Assembly: GCA_033239525.1 (NCBI GenBank)
Contig: BSYO01000016.1
Span: 2,447,333 to 2,511,332, forward strand
From: Nepenthes gracilis
Taxonomy: Eukaryota; Streptophyta; Magnoliopsida; Caryophyllales; Nepenthaceae
Length of the DNA stretch: 64,000 nt
Reading direction: 5' to 3'
Shown: in pieces, positions 21,911 through 33,700 of the stretch
How positions within the stretch are numbered: the stretch's first letter is position 1
Layout of the letters: each line of letters begins with the position of its first letter
Made by a program: the position numbers and the translations under genes
Notes under the pieces: generated by a model
What the model was told of the DNA's origin: nothing
The model's input: only the letters and a program-made list of their open reading frames with translations
Databases searched by the model: none

Positions 21911-24660
21911 TCGGCTCATACTATAATCTAACCCATTATATATAAATACCAAAATTTAGAAATGTCATTCATTTATTTTTTTTTATAAATATTTAATATA
22001 GTTTATTTTGTATTTTAGGTAGTATTATTTGTCTAAATATTATTTATTATATCTTTAGATAACATTTTTATATATTTATATAACATTATTATTTAATTAA
22101 TTTTTTTTGTAAAATATTCTGTTTTATTTTGATTAAAGATTTGGTTTTTATGATAATTACTTAACGACATGACATGCATGTGAGACTTTAAAAGGGCACA
22201 TCCTGCACAATCGATTGAAAATGACCCATTAATTATGATTGTTTGATTTGCATGGCACCATGCATTTTAACTCATTCAACGAGCATCGGTGGAACATCAT
22301 CACCCTTTATGTCAATATTATTAATTATTTCTTTATTTTATATATACTTTACAAAATTAATTAAATAATTTTAAATTAATAAATTTAATACTATTCAGTA
22401 AGCCCGTATATTAATGATTGAGATAGCTTATATTAATTAATAATTTGGTTTGATTTAATAAAAATATAAACCATATTATGTGATTTTGTTGTAAATTATT
22501 ATATAATTTGTACAAAATTGATTGTATTAGTAGTGAGAGTTATCATTGTATATTGCATGAAATATATTTATTGATATATTATTTATTTTTAAAATTTATT
22601 TAAGAATAATATCTATATTATTCAGATATTATTTTATATTAACAGTTAAATTATTATGTGATATTATTAAATAATTATGATTTTACAATTAAACACAAAT
22701 GCCAATAATAGTTTTTGAGCAGTAATTTTGAATAAATTTTAAAAAATATAAAAATTTCATTTGAGATATAAAAAATATATATATGAGATTTATTAATTAT
22801 AAAATTACACTAAGTTTCATAATATACTTGTGGGACAAAAATGCCCTCCGGTGTAATAAGGCATTGAAAGTGACAGACGTGCCACGACATGGAAACTTTG
22901 CGGTGCGATTATTTTAACTTGTTCATGCAGTTTACGCTACGACCGTCCATCTCCAATAATTCAAAATATTATATAATATATTGAATGTGACACATCACTC
23001 AATAATTTTAATAAAAAAAATGAGTTAACGTATTACAGAAATCGATGATTATTAACTTTAATATATATTTTAAAAGTGAAGGTAAATATTCTAATAGTTG
23101 ATGATAATTAATTCTATATTTTTTTAATAATTAATGGTATTGTGAAATAATACATAATAATCTTCTAATCTATTATTGGTACAATAAGAATATATTCGGT
23201 TTGTAAAATTAAGATTATTTTTAATATAAATAAATAAAATTATATACTATCATATAATTAATATTTAATATTTTTAAAATAATTATATTAATAATAATTT
23301 CAAAGATATCCTAAATTAATGGGACAGGACAACCCCAAATTCAGGCCTATGCATTCCACTCAAACTTTAGGGGACTATTTAATTATTTTTAGTATTTTTT
23401 ATGACGGTATGTCAGTTAAATTATTTATTTTTATATAAATATATTATTATTATAAATTAATTAATGTATTAAATTATCGAGATATTTAATACTAATTAAT
23501 GCGTGTATTTATAATTTAACTGTACAATCGTGATAGAATGATATTAAATATAATTTTTTATCAAATTGTGCAATGGAAATAATAATTTGTATGATCAAAT
23601 CCGATTAAAAAAATTAACCAATTGTCAGATAAAATCTACAATGTATCGATATTTGTAAGTTTAATAATGATTAATTATACGGTTTTATAAAATCTGACCC
23701 ACTACTAAAACAAAAATACAAGTATATAAAAAATAAATTGCTTATGAATTTAAATATTTTGCTAACTACAAAATATCACATTTATTCTGAAAATATTATT
23801 ACATAATAGCAGACATTTAATAGTATTGATCAATTTGTGTAATACTTCATATTTTATTTTGTATGGTAAACATTAAAAAATATTTTAATAATAAGTTATT
23901 TTATTAAAATTATATTTTTAATAAAATATTTTTGATAAAAAAATATTTATCATTCAATAAATATATTTTGACGAATAAACAGCGAATAAGTACCCTTCGT
24001 TATAGGGAGATGAATAACTGATTAAATTTGTTAATTTCTCTCGTTAATTTGGATCCATAACAATCCCGTCTTTACAATTAAAATATAAAAAATATATTAT
24101 TATAATTTCTCTTCTATTTTATAAATTAATCACAAATTTTTAGTTTAATAAAAATTTTAATAAATTTATCCTAACTTCTTGTTATATTATGATATATAAA
24201 GTCAAAAAAATGAAAATAAATATTAAATCAATTAATTATTATTTTTATTTTATCAAATTATGTGCATTATTTCGAACAACTAATAATATTCCTAAATTAG
24301 TGAATATTTTATAATTATATATTTTTTATCAAAGAGAGTTGAGAATGATATCTCAATAATATTGTACACCACATTTATTCTATGAAAAGAAAATTGCGAG
24401 ATTATTATTTCAACGTGCATGGTGATGACACGTCTTAATCAATTGACGTAGCCCTGATTAATTAATCACATGCAGACGATTAATATATTTAAATTATAAA
24501 GTAAGGACTTGATCAGATAATTTATTTTTTTCTAATAAATATTAATTTATCTTGTCTTGTACGAAAATTACAACATTCGTCGTACAAATACAAATTCAGA
24601 TTTCTAAATGAGGGAGCGCTGTTAACCTATGAATTTGAATATAATAAGAGCAACGGTTGG
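21911..24660. other. AT-rich intergenic stretch
   Basis: AT-rich with minor islands (22140-22320, 22820-22960). No coding exon, RNA gene or element with definable ends was seen. Confidence 0.55.
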
Positions 24661-24661
24661 A

Positions 24662-25370
24662 AGATATTTTTTTAGTCTTTTTTTTTTTGAAATATTATTA
24701 ATGTATACTTTAAAATTAATTTAAATATAATTAAATTTTATATATTACAAATAAAACAGGGCACAGAGGTATAAGCCTATCTCTTTAATTTATCATCAAA
24801 TATAATCAATGAAATTGTAACAAAAATATAGTGCACAATGAAATGAAAATAGAAGGCAAGTGTTTTGAGGACAAGACGATACTGCTTGCCGTGAATTTTT
24901 TTTAGTCTTTTTTTTAATTTATATTATAAGTATTATTGATAAATACTGTAAATTTAAATTTTATATATCATAAATAAAATAGAATAGTATAAAAATAAAA
25001 GACTATTAATTTGATTTATCATCAAATATAATTAGTAAAATTATAACAAAAGCATAGTGCTCGGTGAAATGAGAATAAAAGGCAAGTGTTTTGAGGACAA
25101 GATGATATTGTCCAATGTGACTTTTTTGTTTTTTTAGTCTATATTATAAATATTATTAATGAGTATTGTGAATTTAAATTTAATTTAAGTGTAATCTAAA
25201 TTATATATACCGTGAATAAAACAGAAGGTTATATAAATATAAGACTATATCTTTAATTTATTATCAGATATAATCAATAAAAATCTAATAAAAATATAGT
25301 GCATAGTGAAATGAGAATAGAAGGCAAGTGTTTTGGGGACAAGATGACATTGCCTAGGTGGGGATTTTTC
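24662..25370. repeat. Three tandem copies of a ~230-bp unit
   Basis: Copies run about 24662-24893, 24894-25121 and 25122-25370. Each starts with a T run and 'agtc', contains 'atataatca' and 'atagtgc' landmarks, and ends with the best-conserved part, ggcaagtgttttgaggacaa. Copies have diverged by many substitutions and small indels, so the triplication is old. No coding potential. Confidence 0.85.
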
Positions 25371-26270
25371 TTGTGTAGAAAATATATTAAAGAGGACTTG
25401 CTCATAACATTAAAAATTTGAAAGTTTGAGGATATTTTTTATTCTTTTTAGTTAGAATTGTCTTTTATGTATTAACAAGACTTATTATTTGTATAAGCTA
25501 TGGGCTTGCCTAGGAGTGAGTTTCTAGGGATTTATTTGTCGTCTCCTTCTTAACTAATTTATGGTCAGTTATTACATTTTAATTTAATAATTTTTTTTAA
25601 ATAAAATTCATAATAATTTTTTACTAAATAGTAGCTATTCTATAAAAAAGTTGATGGCTATAGCAGCAATCTCTATATTTATGAATGCATGTTTCATAGA
25701 TATCAAAAAATTATTACGTTTTATGTAATTAATTATTTTTAATGTATTATTATTTTATTGGATGTGTTTTGACATGGCATAGCTAATATAATTAACCCAT
25801 CTGACTCACTTAGTTGAATCTATAATTTATGCACGCTTAACTTATGGAATGATTGTTTGGGCAGAATAATCTTCTAATATGTTTTCATTTGAGAGACTTG
25901 GCACTCAAAGTGCAATTTTTATGATAATTCTTATCGAACAATCTATGTTAATATGACCCAATTGAATGATTTTAATATGAACAGTTTTTATGTTAATTTT
26001 ATCAATTATGATGTTAATAATTTAAATATTTAAATTTAAATTTAGCACATTTATTGATAGGTTGTTAATCCTATCACAAATAATAATAAATTAATAATTG
26101 ATATCAAATCATGATCAATAATACATGTGTAAAATCGTCTAAAATGTATTATTATAAAATATAAATAGGTAATAATTCAAATTCAAATTTGGGCAAATTA
26201 AAAAAAAAAAAAAAGGCAAAAAGTATAAATGAAAAAAAGTGATTATTTTATCTTTGCGTATAAAAAATGG
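25371..26270. other. AT-rich intergenic stretch
   Basis: No feature was seen. Confidence 0.5.
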
Positions 26271-26670
26271 GCCCCTCGAAGGACGTAAACAAATATTTTG
26301 GGAGGTTCGAAAGCTGTGTGACAGGATCCGTTGGAAAAGGTGGCGCGAAAGAAACGGAAGAGCCGTCACTGCACGTACAGCAGGAAACGTCGCCGTTTAC
26401 TGGTCGTGTTGTTAAATCGTTTATTCAAAACAAGTTCTGATAGAGTCACGGCGAGGTGAGCGAAAACAGACATCACCGATCGGTGAGATATCGTAACGGA
26501 GGAGTTGAGATAGTCCCGAAAGCGATGGGTGACGGTCGGTGGGTCCCAAGTGTCGGGCGACGTGGCAGCCTGTCTGGCAATCGGCAAAATTAATGGACGG
26601 GGAGGAGAGGTCGTTGGGGTTCAGGGTTTCATTTATGGGGCTGCTTAAATACTTCACCTTCAAAGTCCTA
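26270..26670 (+). promoter_or_regulatory. Orphan promoter-like GC-rich island
   Basis: A 400-bp GC-richer block in AT-rich DNA contains gcgacgtggcagcc (G-box/ABRE-like core, near 26559), ggtgggtcccaagtg, and a TATA-like cttaaatacttcacc near 26645 that would fire to the right. No open frame or exon follows; the sequence becomes AT-rich after 26670. It could be the promoter of a lost gene, of a noncoding RNA, or a repeat fragment. Confidence 0.35.
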
Positions 26671-28130
26671 TTTATTTATTTTATTAAAAATAAATAAATA
26701 TTAGATGGAATATATGCCCCTGTTTGGGGTTTTATTTACGAAATTGGGTTTTGCCATGTCAGATCCAAAGTGTAAAATATAAGATGAGTTGACACTGCTT
26801 GATAAAATTTATATAAATAAATAAATGTTGAGATATTAATAATTAATCAGAAGTTTTTAGATTAATTTTATTAATTATTTTTTAATTTATTTAGTAAAAA
26901 AATTCTTATTTGTTACCGTGACTCTCTATAAAATTAGTCGTATTTGCCTTTTTAAGAAAAAAAATATAATATTTGTTTAAATTTATTATATTAAAAATAT
27001 TGAAATTATAAAATTATTGGTTATCCTAGAAAATTTTTTTTAAATCTATCAGATATATCCTCTGTCTACATATATAGTTGAATATTCATTTTGGCAAATA
27101 ATTTTATCTATCTATTTATTTTAATATAAATTTTATAATATAAATTAATAAATAATTATAATATCATATAAAAACATATAAAATAATATTTTCTAAAATA
27201 TTTCTCAACCGATAATTGGCAGTACAACAATCGTGATGGAGGCCCGGGAGTTCCAACAATTGATTTTTATAGCTGTTTAGACATTTGAGTTGTTATCAAT
27301 TTAGTTTAAAACAATAAAGTTATTAAGTTGATTTAGATCCTAATTTTACAAAAATTTAAATTCAAAATTAAATTAATGAAACATATCATAATTTATCTAT
27401 AATTAATGGATTCGGTGATCTATGAACCGGCCCTAAATTTGACCTGTAAGAGATTGACAGCCCAATGAAGTTTTCTCCGGACTAAGGCCCAGCAAGCACT
27501 ACGGACGGCCTAAACAAGTAGACCTATAATTGTTCAACAAGGAACGAGCAATTAGGGTTGGTATCATTACATTTGAAGTTGCCCATCCTGCACAACCGCC
27601 GACAACCTGACAATGCAGTGCACTTAAAACTTGTTATAATATAGTCATGATAATTGTCATAATAACTCAATAAATATTTTAGAATATTGCCTTTGATTAC
27701 ATATCACCATAAGATGTCAATTACAGTTTAACAAATTTTCTTGAAAGACAATCATTATGCAACGACCTCTAGGATTGTGCTAAAAAATAGAAAGAATGCC
27801 CGAACGGCCCACAGTTACTATATGTACCATTTGTATGATTGTTGAGATAGTTTAACTGATATGTTAGGGTAACCAATGTCAGTCACGAAGCCCAATGAAT
27901 GCTGCATTAATAATACCTCTTCACCCTTGCGCAAAGAGGGATCAAACAATTTTTACTCTCGAGTACACTTTAATGATCAAAGGGTTCTCTCTCTCTCAAG
28001 TTGCTCCCCTAGCCATGCACACTCATCAAAATTCGATCCTCAATTCCAAAGCCGCTATCCAACCGAGCTCACTTATCATAGCCTAATCATCCATCTCCAA
28101 ACCACACCCATCATAATTTAACTCTCTATT
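26671..28130. other. Intergenic stretch
   Basis: AT-rich to about 27400. Positions 27430-28130 are less AT-rich, with ggcccagcaagcac and a cytosine-rich CT stretch (27985-28000), suggesting old repeat pieces. No gene is supported; the open frames at 27876 and 27895 overlap each other and lack gene features. Confidence 0.4.
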
Positions 28131-28740
28131 AATACTCAATTATCTGAAAACATGCATCTATCCATCATTCACTCATATCTTTTTATCTTATTAAGGAATA
28201 TTTTTGATTTGAGTGTTAAAGGATATATTGTGGAGCGAGTCTTGCCATCATCTGATATCTTATTCGTTAGTTGTGATGTATAGGATTTAAATTAGAAATA
28301 ATTAGGATCTGTGCATGCATCAAAGTCTAGTTTTCTGCTAACACTCAAATCTCCGAAACATTTATATGTGCATCATTTAGTCATCCCATCTTTCTATTTT
28401 TTGAGAAAAATTTCTAATTTAGAACGTCGAAGAATATATTAGGGAGTGAGTTCCGCAATCATCTGACATCTTATTCATTAATTATAGTGTATAGGATCCA
28501 AATTTAAAATAATAAGTATATGTGCATATATAAGAGTCTAGCTTTTGCCAACACTCAATTCTCTAAAATATGCATTTGTGCATCATTCATTCATATTAAC
28601 TTTTTTTATTTTCCTAATAAAAATTTTTAATTTAAACGTTGGAGAATATATTTGGGAAGTGAATCCCACTATTATTTGATTTATTGTTCATTAGTTATAA
28701 TGTGTAGGATCCAAATTTGAAGTAATGAGGATCACACTTA
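28131..28740. repeat. Three tandem copies of a ~210-bp unit
   Basis: Copies start at 28131 (aatactcaat), 28340 (aacactcaaa) and 28550 (aacactcaat). Each then carries gtgcatcattca-like, 'gaatatatt', 'catctgatatctta' and 'tataggatccaaat' landmarks at the same offsets. Divergence is substantial. Confidence 0.85.
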
Positions 28741-29360
28741 TTTTAGCTCGACTTTTCAAAAAGATTAAACATTTTCCTAACTTATTTAACAATTCAAATT
28801 TAGGAACGCATTAATAATATTAAATATAGTTAATAATTATATAAATTTTTTAATCATGTATTTAAAAATGATGTACCAATATTTATAACCCGGTAAATAA
28901 TTTTTATAAATAAAACTGCAGAGTTAATACTTGATCTAAATTTTGTAAAATAATATAAAATTGTTTATAAGAAAAAAAAATCGCGCCGCCTCTTTTCAAA
29001 ACATTCAAATGCCACTTTTAAAATAGAAAAAGAAAAGAAAACGATTCGCCTGGCTAAAAAAAAAAAAAAGATCCTACACGACGTCGTCTTTGCCATGTAG
29101 GCATCAGAATCCCAGTTTCGATATTAACACTAGAAACCAGGGGCAGTTTCGTAACTACGAATCGTCAGCCATTAACCTGCTCGGGTCATCAAGACTCGAA
29201 ACCGATCGGCCGCGCCTTTTATCTGCTGTTTCTTTCTCTCCCATTCTCATGGTAATCAGTCCCTCTCCCCTCCTCTGCAGAACGAGAACAGAAGCAAACA
29301 AAAACGAAAGCAGTAGTAATCTTTTGTTTTTACTTTCATATGCACGACGCCGCAACTATT

Positions 29361-29385
<25 letters not shown>
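29361..29385. repeat. (TC)n microsatellite
   Basis: About 12 perfect TC units in the kinase leader, followed by a short TG run. Confidence 0.97.
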
Positions 29386-29391
<6 letters not shown>

Positions 29392-29706
29392 TTGTGTGTG
29401 TGTGAAATAGGTGCTAAAGAAATCCATGGAACAGTGTCTCTACTTCGCCGAACCTTTTCGTCGTTTCCGTTATCGGAGTAGGGATTTTATTTTATTAAAA
29501 ACGAACCCAGAAAGTGTTTTTTGAATTTCCAATTCCGTCAGAACTGAAGATCATTTTATCCTGTTGAAATTGACAGTTCAAGCATGTAAGTGTAGTTTCG
29601 GAAGCAAAATGTTCTATCGAAGCATAGAAGTTGAGACGACGCTGTTTGTCATAGTGATTTCTCTTCGGCAGCTCAGACTTTTCGCGTGAGTGGCGTTTTG
29701 CATGTT

Positions 29707-29710
<4 letters not shown>

Positions 29711-29744
<34 letters not shown>
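29711..29744. repeat. (GA)n microsatellite
   Basis: 17 perfect GA units in the kinase leader, complementary to the TC run about 330 bp upstream. Confidence 0.97.
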
Positions 29745-29747
<3 letters not shown>

Positions 29748-30735
29748 TTAAATGCTTGTGTTGTTAGGATTATTGGCTAGATTTTTGAAGTAGACGAGTA
29801 GAGATAACAGTTTGCGTCTGTTCAATCCCTGCCTTTTTTATTATGCTTTTTTCCTTGAAATGCTTTGAGGCTAACAATGGTGCTGATTTTTGACAAAATT
29901 ATAATTTATTTCACAGCGTTGGAATTCGTTCTCAGATGGAGGCTGAAGGTGTTGGTTGTATGAAAGTGTGAGTTCGTTTTTTCACAGCAACAACAGTGCT
30001 CCTGTATTGTCATTTCAGTGGTTTGATTGTCTGTTGGTGGTGAAACAACCATTTGGATTTTTGGATCTTAGCTGGATTCTACTGGTAGCTTTTAGCATTT
30101 TGACTCGCTGATTTGAAGGCAACATACAAATCTGAAATATAGAGAAAGAAGGGGCGGGTGGTGTTTGGCGTCAAGCACGTCGCTTTCTCACTTATTATTT
30201 GGCATAGTAATGTACCTTTCACTATTCAAAGTTCATGATGGTGGTGGTCAGTGTTTAATTGAAGCTTGTCTGAAAGCAAGCAAAGATTCAATTATTTTGC
30301 AGAACCAGTATCCTTTGCTTTTTTCTTCGTTTCCCTATTGGTTAGGTCGGCTGGTTTTGGCTCCACTGGGAAGTTTTCTGGATCCACACAAAGCTTTTTG
30401 TTACCATATCTGAAAAAATTATGGAGGCAGGATATCTATAAGAACCAGTAAGTATAGAGGCAGAGAGAAGGAAATCAAAGGAGGGTTCAATTTATCTTTA
30501 CCGGTTTTGTGTTGTCATTCAGAGTTCTTTTGGGAGCTTTTGGTAAAAGGCTTTTCCACGAGCGTTTCAAGCCCCTGTACAGAACAATCAACCTGATGGA
30601 GGTGCAGGCTTGTGGATAAAAATGGTGATTGCAGAAAAGATCATGCGGTATACAGTATGTTGTTCATGAAAATATTTCCAGTGATCTGAGTTCTGAAAAC
30701 AAGATTTTGCTGGTTATATTGTTGGGGCAGAAAGA

Positions 30736-33700
30736 ATGAATCTCCAACAAAAGGGCGGAAACAAAGAAAAGGGTTCAGGTGAGTCTGAGAAAGTTTTGGT
30801 GGCGGTAAAGGCATCAAAAGAAATTCCAAAGGCAGCTCTTGTTTGGGCTTTGACTCATGTTGTTCAGCCTGGAGATTGCATTACACTGCTTGTGGTTGCC
30901 CCCCAACAAAGTCCAGGTACCTGTACTGCTTGACTATTGAAATTATGAATGTTTCCTGTTTTGATGTTGCTTTAAGTTGAAGAGTATTTGATTTTCAGTT
31001 GATGCATTGATGCATTTGTTGAATATTTTGAACCAATTGATTTTTTTTTTTTTTTAGTGTTCAATCTGATGCTTGTGTTTTCCTTTTCCCTTTTTTTGCC
31101 TGTGGTTGGATTTGTGATGTACTATTTTAAGCATGAAATTCTTTGCTAGAGTTTCTCTCCGTGCCATGAAATTGGCTGACCTTAATTTTGTTTGTTTCTT
31201 ATGATGGCTTACTTCACCGCTAATGCCCTCATGTTTGGATTGATGCCTTTATTGAATATTTTGAACCAATTGATTTTTTTTTTTTAGTGTTCAATCTGAT
31301 GCTTGTGTTTTCCTTTTCCCTTTTTGGCCTGTGGTTGGATTTGTGATGTACTATTTTTAGCATGAAATTATTTTCTAGAGTTTCTCTCTGTGCCATGAGA
31401 TTGGCGGACCTTAATTTTGTTTGTTTCTTATGATGGCTTACTTCACCGCTAATACCCTCATGCTTGTTCGCCTTGCTGGCAAGTGATTCTGCTTGGCTTG
31501 TATTCTGACTGCGCTTCTGTGAATGGTTTATAGGTAGGAAGTTATGGGGTTTCCCGAGATTTTCTGGAGACTGTGCCAGTGGCCATAGAAAGTCTAACAG
31601 TGGAGCAACTTTAGAGCAGAAATGCGAGATAACAGATAATTGCTCCCAGATGATTCTTCAGTTGCATGATGTCTATGATCCAAATAAGGCTAGTGGCTTA
31701 ACTTCTTCAATGTTTTATCAGATTTTGTGGTGCTACATGAAGGTTGATGAGTCTGTTTCTTCTGTTATTTTCATGCTGTAGAAAAATGTCAAGATCAGAA
31801 TTGTTACCGCTTTATCCTGTGGAGTGGTGGCTGCCGAGGCCAAAAAAGTTCAAGCTAATTGGGTTATATTGGACAAGTAATGCTCAGAATTGTCTCTGGT
31901 TTGCAATCCTGGATTGAAATAAAATTGGGTTTTCATGATATTCTATTTATGTCCAAATGTTAATCCTTTTTCCCCATTGCAGACAGCTAAAACATGAGGA
32001 GAGGCGCTGCATGGAGGAGCTTCACTGCAATATTGTCGTTATGAAACGTTCCCAAGCCAAATTTCTTCGATTGAACTTAGTTGGTTCACCTACAAAAGAC
32101 CATGAAATAGTAAGTTCCTTACATTCTGAAGTTGAGGAAGCTTCAATGGAACATATTAAAGGCAAGGATAATCCCTTGAGATCCATTCGAGGGCCCATTG
32201 TGACTCCAAGTAGTAGCCCTGAGTTATTTACAGCCACTGAAGTGGGAACTTCATCAGTGTCAAGCTCTGATCCTGGAACTTCACAGTTGTCTGTGACAGA
32301 GATGAATGGAAACCTTAAGAAAGAAGATTCAGTAGTTACAAAGGAAAGTGGGGATCGGGATAATTCAAGCTCAGACACAGATAGCGAGGGCTTGTCTCCA
32401 TGTTCAACAAGCTTAGGATTCCAGCCTTGGATCTTGGAACATCTCAAGTCACATCATCAGTCTTCACAGAACCTGGAGAAAAGATCAACAAACGCAAAAA
32501 ATAAGCCTCAAAATTCCCCGACAAGGACTTTTCTGGAGAAGTACTCTAAACTTGATCAAGAAGCTGGAACTGAATCTAGTTTCCATAGGTCAGATATTAG
32601 CTTCAATGGAAATGTAAGAAAAGCAATTTCATTGTCAAGAATTCCTCTTGGCCCTCCTCCACTGTGTTCAATCTGTCAACACAAGGCACCTGTTTTTGGG
32701 AAACCTCCGCGGTGGTTCAGCTACTCTGAGCTAGAGGTTGCTACTGGTGGATTTTCTAAAGCTAATTTTTTAGCTGAAGGAGGTTTTGGATCAGTTCACA
32801 GAGGGGTTCTTCCTGATGGCCAGGCAATTGCTGTCAAGCAACATAAGCTGGCTAGTTCTCAGGGTGACGTTGAGTTTTGCTCTGAAGTGGAAGTCCTGAG
32901 CTGTGCTCAGCATCGGAATGTTGTTATGCTCATTGGGTATTGCATTGAGAACAAAAGGAGACTTCTCGTCTATGAGTATATATGCAATGGATCGTTGGAT
33001 GCTCATCTCTATGGTAACTTCTCTCTTATTTGGAATTTAGATGTTAATTCTGCAAAATTACAGATGCACCAACATTTGGTAGTTTATAATTTTCCATTTA
33101 ACTTGGTTTAGTTCTTAGAATGGATTCTAGAGTTCCTTGTGATGATGTTGGATTGGTACTTGGAAAATATTAGTTCGAAATGGCGGCCATGTATTCTGTA
33201 TTGGGTTGAATCTTCATTTATCTGATCTTATGATCATGTTTCTGCTATGTGCATCTATTCAGCCTCTGGATGTGAGAATGTGTGACTTTCAGCTGACAGA
33301 GATTGTACAAGTTCCTGAAATACTTGTGGAGTCTATGCATTCACCTTCGTTAATGCTTTGGATTTTCACAGTTATCTTTCTGTTAATGTTTCTAGCAATC
33401 TGTAGAATTCATTAAAGATCGGGTAATTTCAGGGCGAAATTGTGGTCCACTGGGATGGTATGCTCGGCACAAGATTGCTGTTGGAGCTGCTCGAGGTCTA
33501 CGATATCTTCATGAAGAATGCAGAGTGGGCTGCATAGTTCACCGAGATATGCGACCAAACAACATTCTTCTCACTCATGATTATGAGCCGCTGGTATGAT
33601 AATTTTGACAATCCATCGACGCAAGTGATATGCTGCCTGGATTTTGTCTCAAATCTCCATCCATAAAATAATAGTCGATATACGGAGTTGCTACCATTGT

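Larger units (their letters stand above)
29080..30735 (+). promoter_or_regulatory. Promoter and intron-containing 5' leader of the kinase gene
   Basis: CT-rich leader-like sequence begins near 29200. A strong donor (GTAAGTG at 29586), an acceptor (ttatttcacag ending near 29918), a second donor (GTGAGTT near 29967) and an acceptor five bases before the ATG (ttggggcag, 30725-30730) suggest at least two leader introns. The short leader exon near 29919-29966 contains an upstream ORF of 11 codons (MEAEGVGCMKV). The exon model is inferred from splice signals only. Confidence 0.5.

Noticed and set aside
29090..29410. 106-codon frame running through the TC and TG repeats
   Set aside because: Lies in the kinase promoter/leader and ends in microsatellite-encoded Ser/Leu and Val/Cys.
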